Part shown: positions 6,988-15,337 of the stretch, one piece after another
How positions within the stretch are numbered: the stretch's first letter is position 1
Layout of the letters: each line of letters starts with the position of its first letter
Source: JBKHDT01 sp049974825
GTDB lineage: Bacteria; Pseudomonadota; Gammaproteobacteria; Halothiobacillales; Halothiobacillaceae
Length of the DNA: 35,288 bases
Direction of reading: 5' to 3'
NCBI GenBank assembly: GCA_049974825.1
Contig: JBNGDJ010000009.1
Location: 1-35,288 of the forward strand
Notes under the pieces: model-generated
The model's input: only the letters and a program-made list of their open reading frames with translations
What the model was told of the DNA's origin: nothing
The model's database searches: none
Translations under genes and position numbers: made by a program

Positions 6988-8235
6988 ATGTTTCGCCCCT
7001 ACGAGCTGTTCGTCGGCCTGCGCTATACCGGCGCAAAGCGACGGAATCACTTCATTTCCTTTATTTCCGCGACCTCGGTTCTCGGCATCGTGCTGGGCGT
7101 GATGGCACTGATCGTGGTCATCTCGGTGATGAACGGCTTTCAGGACGAACTGCGCAAGCGGATTCTCGGCATGACCGCCCATGCGACCGTCACCCAGTAC
7201 GGCGGAGCGCTCACCGACTGGCAGACGGTCGCCGACCGCGTGGCGGCCGAGTCACGGGTGCTGGCCAGTGCGCCGTATATTGAGGCTGAGGCGATGTTGT
7301 CCGCCCAGCCCGAGGTTTCCGGTGCGATTGTCCGGGGGGTCCGGCCCGCGCTGGAAGACGGCGTGACCGATATCGGGCAGCACATCGTGGCCGGGGACTT
7401 TGACGCCCTCGAGCCCGGAAGCTACGGCATCGTGCTTGGGCGGGAGCTGGCAGACAGTCTCGGTGTCGGCGTGGGTGACTCGCTGATGCTGATTACCGCT
7501 AATGTCGCCATCACCCCGGTTGGCGCCCTGCTGCGGGAGCGACGCTTCACCGTGGTGGGGATCTTCCAGGTGGGCATGTTCGAGTACGACCGCGGCACCG
7601 CCTTTATTGATCTGGATGATGCCCAGCGGCTGTTCCGCATGCAGGATGAGGTAAGCGGCCTGCGGCTGAAGCTGGACGAGATGTTCGACGCGCCCTGGAT
7701 TGCCCGAGACGTGGCCGCCCGCCTGGGTCCCGACTACTGGGTGTCGGACTGGACCCGCCGCCATGCCAACTTTTTCCGGGCGGTGCAGACCGAGCGCACG
7801 GTGATGTTTGTCATCCTGTCGCTGATCGTGGCCGTGGCCGCCTTCAATATCGTGTCGACTCTGGTGATGATGGTCACGGACAAGCAGGCGGACATCGCCA
7901 TCCTGCGTACCCTAGGCGCCAGTCCCGCCAGCATCATGGCCGTGTTTGTCGTGCAGGGCACGTTGATCGGCGTGGTGGGCACGATTTTTGGCACCTTCTT
8001 CGGAGTGCTGCTGGCCCTGAACGTCGAAACGATCGTGCCCTGGATCGAGAGCCTGATCGGACAGCAGTTCATGCCGGCAGACGTCTACTACATCAGCGAA
8101 CTGCCCTCCCGACTGGACTGGCTGGACGTCGCCCGGATCGCGGGCATGTCCTTCACGCTCTCGCTGCTGGCCACTTTCTACCCCGCCTGGCGGGCCTCGC
8201 GGACACAGCCGGCGGAGGCGCTGCGCTATGAGTAA
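6988..8235 (+). CDS. lolC: Lipoprotein-releasing ABC transporter permease (LolC/LolE family)
   Basis: Inner-membrane permease that frees mature lipoproteins for transfer to LolA (415 aa). Layout is the family's: an N-terminal amphipathic stretch (FVGLRYTGAKRRNHFISFIS), a first membrane helix (about 25-48), a large periplasmic domain (about 50-265) and three membrane helices near 270-300, 318-345 and 378-398. ATG at 6988 is chosen because the family begins with the FRPYELFVGLRY-type sequence; an upstream TTG is less likely. It overlaps lolD by 8 nt. Only one permease gene is present, unlike E. coli lolCDE, so it may work as a homodimer (LolF type). I could not test which of LolC or LolE it resembles more. 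Confidence 0.88.
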   Translation: MFRPYELFVGLRYTGAKRRNHFISFISATSVLGIVLGVMALIVVISVMNGFQDELRKRILGMTAHATVTQYGGALTDWQTVADRVAAESRVLASAPYIEAEAMLSAQPEVSGAIVRGVRPALEDGVTDIGQHIVAGDFDALEPGSYGIVLGRELADSLGVGVGDSLMLITANVAITPVGALLRERRFTVVGIFQVGMFEYDRGTAFIDLDDAQRLFRMQDEVSGLRLKLDEMFDAPWIARDVAARLGPDYWVSDWTRRHANFFRAVQTERTVMFVILSLIVAVAAFNIVSTLVMMVTDKQADIAILRTLGASPASIMAVFVVQGTLIGVVGTIFGTFFGVLLALNVETIVPWIESLIGQQFMPADVYYISELPSRLDWLDVARIAGMSFTLSLLATFYPAWRASRTQPAEALRYE

Positions 8236-8938
8236 GCCGGTGATCGAGTGCCGCGGTCTGCGGCGGCAGTTTCGGGAAGGGGGACTCTCGGTGGACGTGC
8301 TCCGGGGAGTGGACCTGGTTGTCGGGCGCGGCGAGACGCTGGCCATTGTCGGAAGCTCCGGGGCCGGCAAGTCCAGCCTGCTCCACCTGATGGGCGGGCT
8401 TGATCGGCCCAGCGAGGGTGAGGTGCTGCTCAACGGCCAGTCCTTCTCGCGGATGGGCGAAGCCACCCGGGGGCGTCTGCGCAACCGGCATCTCGGATTC
8501 GTCTACCAGTTCCACCATCTGCTTCCGGAGTTCAGCGCGGTTGAAAATGTCGCCATGCCCCTGCTGATCCGCCGCAGACCGCCGGCCGAGGCATCGGAAA
8601 CAGCCTGCCGGATGCTTGAAAAGGTGGGGCTGGGCGAACGCCTGGCGCATCGCCCTGGTGAGCTCTCAGGGGGTGAGCGCCAGCGTGTCGCCATGGCCCG
8701 CGCGCTGGTGACTGGGCCGGACTGCGTGCTCGCGGACGAGCCCACGGGCAATCTTGATTCCCGGACGGCCGAGGGCGTGCTCTCGCTGATGATGGACCTG
8801 AACCGCGAGCTGGGCACGGCCTTCGTGGTGGTCACCCACGACCTCTCCCTTGCCAGCCGCATGGGGCGGCGCCTCTGCATGCAGGATGGTCTGATTGTCG
8901 AGGATTCCGCATCTCACTCCGGGCCTGCCGGCGGATGA
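8228..8938 (+). CDS. lolD: Lipoprotein-releasing ABC transporter ATPase LolD
   Basis: Cytoplasmic ATPase powering lipoprotein release with the upstream permease (236 aa). Motifs in order: Walker A GSSGAGKSS, Q-loop in FVYQFHHLLPEFSA (the HHLLPEFSA segment is characteristic of LolD), signature LSGGERQRVAMARAL, Walker B VLADEPTGNLD and the switch histidine in VVVTHD. The ATG lies inside the permease gene (8-nt overlap), so expression is coupled. The stop abuts the stop of convergent pxpC with no gap, leaving no room for a terminator between them. Confidence 0.93.
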   Translation: MSKPVIECRGLRRQFREGGLSVDVLRGVDLVVGRGETLAIVGSSGAGKSSLLHLMGGLDRPSEGEVLLNGQSFSRMGEATRGRLRNRHLGFVYQFHHLLPEFSAVENVAMPLLIRRRPPAEASETACRMLEKVGLGERLAHRPGELSGGERQRVAMARALVTGPDCVLADEPTGNLDSRTAEGVLSLMMDLNRELGTAFVVVTHDLSLASRMGRRLCMQDGLIVEDSASHSGPAGG

Positions 8939-9898
8939 TCACATGCCACGACCGGCAGCGCCTGTCGCGTGGGAGGTGCCCACATGGCTTTGCTGCAGCC
9001 ATCTCGTGCGGGCGGTCCGCTCGTCCGTGATCCGCAGCTTGATGGCCCGGCCCGGCCTCAGTTGCGCGAGCTGCGCCAGGCTTGTCGGCGTGAGCCAGCC
9101 GGCGACGGCGTACCCGCCGAGCGTTTGCCGGTCGGCCATCAGCAGGATGGGCTGACCGTCGGGGGGCAGCTGGATCGTGCCGGGGGCGATGGGCTCGGAG
9201 CGGATTCCCGGCAGTGATGACAACGCAGGGCCGGCCAGGCGGACCGCCATCCGGTCCGAATCACTTCGAATGGTCCATGAAGCATTCGTCAGGCTGCGGC
9301 GGGTGTCCTCCGGCAGCGCATCCCATTGACCGCCGTGCAGAAAATCCATCGTGATCGTGTGCTCGCCGTCATCCCCGCCGGGCGGGCGAAGGGGCGGTGG
9401 CACCAGGCGTCGACAGGTCAGCAGACCGGGCCGGCGCTGACGGTCTAGCCGGTCGGCGCACGTCAGGGGGCTGCCGTCGTCATTCAGCCCGCCCAGTCGC
9501 TCGCGCGGGATGGTGGGCGCTCTGCCGACCAGCCCGCCGGCCACCGCAAGATAACTGCGCAGCCCGTCGCGGGCATGGCCGAAACGCAGGATCTGGCCGG
9601 GTTCGACGCGGTGGGTCTCCCAGTTCGCCAGGGGCCGGTCCCCCAGTTGGCAGCCGGCATCCGCGCCGGTCAGTGCGATATCTGCGGCATCCAGCACTTC
9701 CACTTGCAAGCCCCCCAGCGTGATTTCGATGGCCGTCGCTTCCGGCGGGTTGTCGAGCATCCGGTTGGCCCAGTGCAGGGCCGGCAGGTCGAGGGCGCCG
9801 CCCTCGGCCAGCCCCTGATGCATGACACCGCGGCGACCGCCATCCTGAAGCGTGCTGAGGAAGCCGGGGCGCAGGACGCGAAAGATCGGCAACTTCAT
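8939..9898 (-). CDS. pxpC: 5-oxoprolinase subunit C-like (biotin-dependent carboxylase-like, PxpC/KipA)
   Basis: Protein of the PxpC/KipA family (319 aa), which with PxpA and PxpB hydrolyses 5-oxoproline to glutamate using ATP. The N terminus has the family pattern FRVLRPGFLSTLQDGGRRG, followed by GAMD-like GGALDLPALHWANRML and the EITLGGLQVEVL stretch. The C-terminal half has GIRSEPIAPGTIQLPPDGQPILLMADRQT in family order. The ATG at 9898 overlaps the rlmJ stop (ATGA), so it is coupled to rlmJ. No pxpA or pxpB lies nearby, which is unusual because the three normally cluster. The partners may be elsewhere, or this copy may have another role. Confidence 0.87.
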   Translation of the reverse strand: MKLPIFRVLRPGFLSTLQDGGRRGVMHQGLAEGGALDLPALHWANRMLDNPPEATAIEITLGGLQVEVLDAADIALTGADAGCQLGDRPLANWETHRVEPGQILRFGHARDGLRSYLAVAGGLVGRAPTIPRERLGGLNDDGSPLTCADRLDRQRRPGLLTCRRLVPPPLRPPGGDDGEHTITMDFLHGGQWDALPEDTRRSLTNASWTIRSDSDRMAVRLAGPALSSLPGIRSEPIAPGTIQLPPDGQPILLMADRQTLGGYAVAGWLTPTSLAQLAQLRPGRAIKLRITDERTARTRWLQQSHVGTSHATGAAGRGM

Positions 9899-10707
9899 GA
9901 ATCGGGTGTGAGCCAGTCCAGGCGCCACTGCGCACGGGCATCACGCCGAAGGCGTTCATGGACCCAGGGCAGGGACTCGCCCAGTCGTTCGTCAAGCTGC
10001 CAGGGTGGGTTGACGATCAGCATTCCCGAGCCGTTGAGCCGGTTGCCGGGGCTTTCTGGCCAGATGCCCATCTCGGCCCGAAGTATGGGCCGGTCGGTCA
10101 GTGCGACGATCCGGCGATGCAGCCCTGCGACCGGTGCCCGGTCCTTGATTGGATACCAGAGCGCGAACACCCCGGTTGCCAGCCGCGCCAGGCCGTCCCT
10201 CAGGCCACGCTCGATTCGCTGGAATTCATCCGGTCGCTCGTAGGGTGGGTCGATCAGGATCAGGGCGCGCCGCTCGGAAGGGGGCAGATGGGTGCGAATG
10301 GCCTGCCAGCCGTCGGCCTGTTCGATGCGGCAGCGCGGTCCCCGCACCCGGGACTTCAGTGCCCGTGATTCCTCCGGGTTCAGTTCACAGGCAATCAGTC
10401 GGTCTTGCGGCCTGAGCCGGTCGGCTACCAGTTTTGGTGAACCGGGATAATGACGTCCGCTGCCGCGACGGGTCGCCTCAAGCAGGGCGCGTACCGGCGC
10501 CGGGGCCGTCGTGCCCTCGGCGCGCAGCTTCAGGATACCCTCGGTCGCCTGGCCTTCTTTCAAGTCGTACAGCCCGCGCCCGCCATGCGTGTCCAGTATC
10601 AGCAGGGGCTTGTCTTTCTTTTGCAGGGCGTCCAGCAGCAGGAGCAGGGTCAGGTGCTTGAGTACGTCGGCGTGATTTCCGGCATGGAATGCATGGCGAT
10701 AGTTCAT
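9895..10707 (-). CDS. rlmJ: 23S rRNA (adenine(2030)-N6)-methyltransferase RlmJ
   Basis: SAM-dependent methyltransferase modifying A2030 of 23S rRNA (270 aa). The N terminus MNYRHAFHAGNHADVLKH is the hallmark of RlmJ (formerly YhiR/ComJ). The LILIDPPYE motif around residue 165 is the N6-adenine methylation motif, and LDTHGGRGLYDL is in the place of the SAM-binding region. The start at 10707 is set by this N terminus; a longer in-frame reading adds 17 residues with no family match. It overlaps pxpC downstream by 4 nt. The divergent gap to the phosphodiesterase (10708-10981) has no gene. Confidence 0.93.
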   Translation of the reverse strand: MNYRHAFHAGNHADVLKHLTLLLLLDALQKKDKPLLILDTHGGRGLYDLKEGQATEGILKLRAEGTTAPAPVRALLEATRRGSGRHYPGSPKLVADRLRPQDRLIACELNPEESRALKSRVRGPRCRIEQADGWQAIRTHLPPSERRALILIDPPYERPDEFQRIERGLRDGLARLATGVFALWYPIKDRAPVAGLHRRIVALTDRPILRAEMGIWPESPGNRLNGSGMLIVNPPWQLDERLGESLPWVHERLRRDARAQWRLDWLTPDS

Positions 10708-10841
10708 GTTTGCTGTTCCGATAATCCAGGCTGTGCCCGGTGGCCGCCTAAACCTCAACGGAAGACGTTTGTGATGTGGGGGCAGGGCGGGTTCATTTTG
10801 CTCGATTGCATCCTGCGGGGCGATACAAGGGCATCAAATCC

Positions 10842-10850
10842 TGCAATAAT
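10842..10850 (+). promoter_or_regulatory. Candidate extended -10 promoter for the phosphodiesterase gene
   Basis: TGCAATAAT (TGn plus AATAAT) lies about 130 nt upstream of the GTG start in the rlmJ divergent gap. No matching -35. A short GGGCG-CTTT-CGCCC stem lies just before the ribosome-binding site at about 10947-10960 and could influence translation. Confidence 0.28.
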
Positions 10851-10981
10851 GGCAGATCCGAAGCCTCGCGGTCGGTCTTTCGGACCCGATCCGGGTATCT
10901 GCCCTTCTGGGCTGTGCGAATCGATGATGCACGGTTGACTGCGGCGGGGCGCTTTCGCCCGAAAAGAATTCAGGAGGTCGA

Positions 10982-11518
10982 GTGGATCTTGCGCATCAGC
11001 GGCTCGTCACCGTGGCTCTGCTCTCCGACACGCACGGCGTGCTCGACGAGCGGGTACGCGGCATTGCCGCCGAATGCGATGTCGCCGTCCATGCCGGGGA
11101 TATTCTCGACCCGGATGTGTTGCGGGCGCTGGAGCCACGCAGCGGTCACGTGATTGCGGTGCGGGGCAACAATGATACCCCGGCCCAGTGGCCCGAACAC
11201 ACCCGAAGCCTGCTGGAACGTCTGCCTGAATCCGCTTCGCTTGGTCTGCCTGGCGGTCGGCTCGACGTCGAACACGGGCATCGGGTTCTGCCGGCCTACC
11301 AGCGTCACGAAAAGCTTCGGGCGCGTCATCCACAGGCGCGGCTGGTTGTGTACGGCCACACCCACATGCTCCTGATCGAGCAGGGCAGGCTGCCCTGGAT
11401 CGCGAACCCTGGAGCGGCCGGTCGGGTACGCACCTTTGGCGGGCCGTCCTGCATTGTCCTGACGGCCAGCGTGGACGAGTGGCATCTGCAGCCGCACCGG
11501 TTTGCGCGAGAAGGGTAA
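10982..11518 (+). CDS. YfcE/MJ0936-type metallophosphodiesterase
   Basis: Small calcineurin-like phosphodiesterase (178 aa, cytoplasmic). All metal-binding blocks are present in order: LLSDTHG (D and H), HAGDI, RGNND, and VYGHTH near the C terminus, then the NPGAAGR element typical of the YfcE group. Members hydrolyse phosphodiesters in vitro; the natural substrate is unknown. It starts with GTG behind a strong AGGAGG (10972-10977), although the spacing is short at 4 nt. The next gene begins 155 bp downstream on the same strand. The function of the pair is not evident. Confidence 0.85.
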   Translation: MDLAHQRLVTVALLSDTHGVLDERVRGIAAECDVAVHAGDILDPDVLRALEPRSGHVIAVRGNNDTPAQWPEHTRSLLERLPESASLGLPGGRLDVEHGHRVLPAYQRHEKLRARHPQARLVVYGHTHMLLIEQGRLPWIANPGAAGRVRTFGGPSCIVLTASVDEWHLQPHRFAREG

Positions 11519-11673
11519 ACGGGGAGTCCTCGCGCGCTGCTTGCAGCGTTCCTGGCGGACAGGTTTTCATTCAGGCTGCCGACCTGACGGCGGGCGTGCC
11601 GGACGACGGAACGGCCGTCAGTATTTACTCAGTCATCCCGGCCTTGCGGGAAACAATCCGAGGGAGGGCGTTC

Positions 11674-12927
11674 ATGGCCAGGATTCTCGCCACGGGCATC
11701 GCGACCCTGGACATCATCAATCATGTCGACGGCTACCCGGCCGAGGACAGCGAGGTCCGTGCCCAGGCGCAGACTGTGCGCCGAGGCGGCAATGCCGCCA
11801 ATCTGCTTGCGGTGCTGGCGCAGTTCGGGCATCAGTGTCACTTCGCGGGTACCCTGGGCGAAGACCCTGACGGTCAGCGTATCGAGCGCGATCTGCATGA
11901 CCGGGGTATCGACCTTTCCGCGGCCCGCCGGGTCGCCGGTGGTCACGCACCGACTTCTTACATTCTTCTCAATCGCCAAAACGGTTCGCGCAGCATCGTC
12001 CACTATCGCGATCTTCCCGAGTACGGTCTGGATTCGTTCATGGACCTGCCGCTGGCCGAGTTCGACTGGCTGCACTTCGAGGGGCGCAACTGCGACGAGC
12101 TGGACGGGATGCTGGCACTGGCGCGGAGCCTGGTGGTCGATCAGCCAATTTCGCTGGAGGTCGAGAAAGACCGGCCGGGTATCGACCGACTGTTCGGCCT
12201 GGCCGATATTTTGTTCTTTTCCCGGGCGTTTGTGTTGGGCCGGGGTTTCGAGGACCCGGAGGTATTTCTTGCCGCAGCCCGTGAATGGGCGCCCCGGGCC
12301 GTGCTGGTACTCCCCTGGGGCGAGCGCGGAGCCTACCTGTGTACGGCAGACGGCATCCTGCACGAACCGGCCCGCCCGGTCGCCGAAGTAGTGGATACCA
12401 TCGGGGCCGGCGATACCTTCATCGCCGGCTTTGTCGACGCCCGTCTGAACGGGCGCACTCTGGGCAATGCGCTGGTGGAGGCCTGCCGGCTGGCAGAACA
12501 CAAGATAGCCCAGGAAGGGTTCGACCACCTGCTGACCTCGGATGATGGCCCCTCGGCTTCCAGGGCCGGCGAGTCCCCTGTGCTGTCGCTTGCCGACCTG
12601 CCCGACCCCGGCAGTCGCGAGTTGACCCTGGTCGACGGACATGCCCGGCGCAAGGTGTTTCTGGTACGCTCCGGGAATAAATTGAAAGCGTATGAGAATC
12701 GTTGTCCTCATATCGGCGCCGAGCTGAACTGGCGGCCGGACGAGTTTCTGGACGCCGATGGTCGGCAGATCGTCTGTGCTGTCCATGGCGCGACCTTTCG
12801 CATCGAGGACGGCTTCTGCACCCATGGGCCTTGCGCGGGGGATGCGCTTACGCCGGTCCCGGTAGTGGTCGAGAATGGCATGGTGCGCGTTGGCGGGCGC
12901 GAAGACCCGGCGCCCAGCCAAGCTTGA
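11674..12927 (+). CDS. Ketohexokinase-like PfkB sugar kinase fused to a Rieske [2Fe-2S] domain
   Basis: Two-domain protein (417 aa). Residues 1 to about 290 are a PfkB kinase closest in pattern to animal ketohexokinase: TLDIINHVDGYPAEDSEVR, the substrate loop RRGGNAAN (36-43), HFEGRN, SLEVEK, and the ATP/anion-hole motif GAGDTF (244-249) with catalytic base Asp247, then AQEGFDHL. After a linker, residues ~305-405 form a Rieske domain with both ligand pairs intact: C344-x-H346 in NRCPHIG and C368-x2-H371 in IVCAVHGATF. It should phosphorylate a keto sugar and bind a two-iron cluster. The ATG at 11674 has AGGGAGG 6 nt upstream, so a longer reading from 11479 is rejected. No stop or frameshift separates the domains. 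Why a sugar kinase carries a redox centre is unknown. Confidence 0.85.
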   Translation: MARILATGIATLDIINHVDGYPAEDSEVRAQAQTVRRGGNAANLLAVLAQFGHQCHFAGTLGEDPDGQRIERDLHDRGIDLSAARRVAGGHAPTSYILLNRQNGSRSIVHYRDLPEYGLDSFMDLPLAEFDWLHFEGRNCDELDGMLALARSLVVDQPISLEVEKDRPGIDRLFGLADILFFSRAFVLGRGFEDPEVFLAAAREWAPRAVLVLPWGERGAYLCTADGILHEPARPVAEVVDTIGAGDTFIAGFVDARLNGRTLGNALVEACRLAEHKIAQEGFDHLLTSDDGPSASRAGESPVLSLADLPDPGSRELTLVDGHARRKVFLVRSGNKLKAYENRCPHIGAELNWRPDEFLDADGRQIVCAVHGATFRIEDGFCTHGPCAGDALTPVPVVVENGMVRVGGREDPAPSQA

Positions 12928-13077
12928 GGCGATCGGAGATTGACAGGAGTCAGGGCGTCCGGGAGGCGGGCGTCACTTGAGGAGGCATCACAGGGGGCAT
13001 TCGTTCTCCTGCTGGGACTTTTCAGGTTTCAAGGAAACTGCGTGTGTCGACAACGGATCGACCCGAGGATGTCGTTG

Positions 13078-14835
13078 ATGAATGAAACGAACCACCCCGA
13101 GTCCCCACTGAACGAGGCACTGTCACAGGATGAGGCAGGGCGTTTTCGCCTGCTTCGCCTGCTGATGGACACCTCCCCCGATTTCATGGTGATCAAGGAC
13201 GGGGCCGGTCGCTGGCTGCTGGCCAACCGTGCGGCGGAGGAACTTTTCGGCATGGCGCCGGGAGCCTGGGCCGGCAAGGACGACCGGGCACTGTGTTCGC
13301 TCTGCAAGCCCGGACAGGAACAGGCGTTGATCGGCTGCACCGATACCGACGAGGCTGCCTGGCGCAGCGGTCGTCTGAGCCGGCTGCAGGAAGAGATCCC
13401 CATGCCCGACGGGGATTCCCGATTCTTTGATGTGCTCAAGTTTCCCGTCTTCCGGGACGGGGACGGGGCGCGCGATGTGGTCATTGTCATTGGCCGGGAC
13501 GTGACCGAGCGAATCCAGGTCGAGCGTTCGCTTCGCGTTCAGGCGACTACCGACGACCTGACCTCTCTGGTGAGCCGTCGCCATTTCTTCGATCTGGCCG
13601 ACGAGGCCCTGGGCGCCTGGGCGGCGGAAGGCAAGCAGGCGGCGATGGTGCTGCTGGATGTTGACCACTTCAAGAACATCAACGACACCTACGGCCACGC
13701 CAAGGGTGATGATCTGCTCCGCCAGATGGCTGACCGGCTGCGCGCACTCTCGCCGGGCGTGGACCTGCTGGCCCGGCTGGGGGGCGACGAGTTTGGTCTT
13801 CTGGTGGTACTGGACGAGTCCAATCCCACCCGGCTGACCCGGCAGCTGGAGCAGATCATTCACCTGGCGCAGGACCCCTTCGAGCTCGGCCTGGTCCGGG
13901 TCTGGGTGACTGTCAGCATGGGCGTGGCCTTTTATCCCAAGGACGGGGCGCGGGCGATAGAACTGATGCGTGCGGCCGATTCGGCCATGTACGAGTCCAA
14001 GGCGCGCGGGCGCAACAACTTCTCCTTTTACAACACCGAGCTGGCCCGCAAGGTGGCTCTGAAAACCCGGCTGCTCGCGGCACTGCGCGAGAGCCTGGAC
14101 GATGAAAAGTTCAAGCTGGTCTACCAGCTCCAGCAGAACGCCCGCAGTCTGGAAGTCAACGGGGTCGAAGCCCTGCTGCGCTGGTCGCCGGAGGAGCCTG
14201 ATCTGGCCTGCGGACCGGCAGAATTCATCCCGCTGCTTGAGGAAACCGGGCTGATCATCGAGGCGGGGGGCTGGATTTTCCGCCAGGCCTGCCAGCAGGC
14301 GGCCGACTGGGCTGGGCGCATCGGCACGCCGGTGTCAGTTTCGGTCAACGTGTCCGCCGTGCAGCTGCACTCGCCCTGCTTCCTTGAACGGGTGCGTCAG
14401 GCGCTGGAAGCGTCCGGCCTGGACGCCGCGCTGCTGGAGCTGGAAATTACCGAGACCGCCCTGATCCGCGATCCCGACGTCGCCTCTCGGGCACTGGCGG
14501 AAGTCAAGGATCTGGGCGTCAAGCTTGCGCTGGATGACTTCGGGACCGGCTATTCTTCCCTGAGTTATCTCAAACGCTATTCCTTCGACCGGCTCAAGAT
14601 CGACAAGAGCTTCGTGCAGGATTGCGTCAGCGATGGCGATGACCTGGAAATCGTCAAGGCCATTATCGTCATGGGCCATGCCCTGGGTATGGAGGTGATC
14701 GCCGAAGGCGTGGAAACCACCACGCAGCGCGACCTGCTGGAGTCCCTGGGTTGTGACCTGTTCCAGGGGTACCTGATCGGCCGCCCCGCCCCGCCGGAGG
14801 AGCTGGACTCCAAGCTTGGCGTCGGCCTGCTCTGA
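13078..14835 (+). CDS. PAS-GGDEF-EAL cyclic di-GMP signalling protein
   Basis: Predicted cytoplasmic c-di-GMP enzyme (585 aa) with no membrane segment. A PAS sensor (about 22-142) includes a CSLC pair and ends in the usual VTERIQVERSL linker. The GGDEF domain (about 150-310) has an intact GGDEF at 235-239. The product-inhibition site is lost: the four residues five positions before GGDEF read PGVD instead of RxxD. The EAL domain (about 330-575) has EAL at 364-366, ITETALI, DDFGTGYSS, KIDKSF and AEGVET, so both synthesis and breakdown look possible. Start: ATG at 13078 with GAGG 9 nt upstream; ATG 13069 is possible, and the TTG at 12940 is unlikely. Confidence 0.9.
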   Translation: MNETNHPESPLNEALSQDEAGRFRLLRLLMDTSPDFMVIKDGAGRWLLANRAAEELFGMAPGAWAGKDDRALCSLCKPGQEQALIGCTDTDEAAWRSGRLSRLQEEIPMPDGDSRFFDVLKFPVFRDGDGARDVVIVIGRDVTERIQVERSLRVQATTDDLTSLVSRRHFFDLADEALGAWAAEGKQAAMVLLDVDHFKNINDTYGHAKGDDLLRQMADRLRALSPGVDLLARLGGDEFGLLVVLDESNPTRLTRQLEQIIHLAQDPFELGLVRVWVTVSMGVAFYPKDGARAIELMRAADSAMYESKARGRNNFSFYNTELARKVALKTRLLAALRESLDDEKFKLVYQLQQNARSLEVNGVEALLRWSPEEPDLACGPAEFIPLLEETGLIIEAGGWIFRQACQQAADWAGRIGTPVSVSVNVSAVQLHSPCFLERVRQALEASGLDAALLELEITETALIRDPDVASRALAEVKDLGVKLALDDFGTGYSSLSYLKRYSFDRLKIDKSFVQDCVSDGDDLEIVKAIIVMGHALGMEVIAEGVETTTQRDLLESLGCDLFQGYLIGRPAPPEELDSKLGVGLL

Positions 14836-14950
14836 GCCTGCTCGAGGGCTGACTTCGCTTCAGGTCACTTGACCCTGTGTCGTTCTCGGTTATCGTTTCC
14901 CTGCCCGGCCGCAGGCGCGGTTCGGTCTGGAACACACCCCGAGGCAGATC

Positions 14951-15259
14951 ATGTCCACCGAGACGAGCATCCGGGAAGCCCTGGCGGAAGAGTTCGCGCC
15001 CCGGCACCTGGAACTTCAGAATGAAAGCCACATGCACGCCGGCGGCGCCGGACGCGAGAGTCACTTTCGTTGCGTGCTGGTATCCGAACGATTTGATGGT
15101 CAGTCGCTGATTGCCCGCCATCGCGCCGTGCATGGCGCACTGGGCGAGATCATGGCGCGGGTCCATGCCTTTTCCGTGCATGCCTACACCCCTGAGGAAT
15201 GGGCACAGCGCCAGGAAGAGGCGCCCGATTCTCCGCCCTGCGCCGGTGGCTCACGCTGA
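14951..15259 (+). CDS. bolA: BolA family protein
   Basis: Small BolA-fold protein (102 aa). The conserved region is clear: LELQNESHMHAGG and ESHFRCVLVSERFDG, with the histidine used by BolA proteins for cluster binding alongside monothiol glutaredoxins, then RHRAVHGALGEIM and the C-terminal HAFSVHAYTPEEW. BolA proteins act in iron-sulfur trafficking and as stress or morphology regulators. ATG at 14951 is preceded by GAGG at 14941-14944. It lies 115 bp after the GGDEF-EAL gene and 78 bp before the HDOD gene. The neighbourhood suggests lifestyle regulation, but no glutaredoxin gene is beside it. Confidence 0.92.
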   Translation: MSTETSIREALAEEFAPRHLELQNESHMHAGGAGRESHFRCVLVSERFDGQSLIARHRAVHGALGEIMARVHAFSVHAYTPEEWAQRQEEAPDSPPCAGGSR

Positions 15260-15337
15260 CGAGGAACTGCGCGTCATGGAACAGACCAAGGTCATCTGCA
15301 GATTTCCTGGCTTTGCATTCGGGCGGAGGGTGCCCGG

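Noticed and set aside
11479..11673. In-frame 65-residue N-terminal extension of the kinase-Rieske protein
   Set aside because: It overlaps the phosphodiesterase gene, does not resemble any leader, and the ATG at 11674 has a near-ideal ribosome site directly before the kinase motif.
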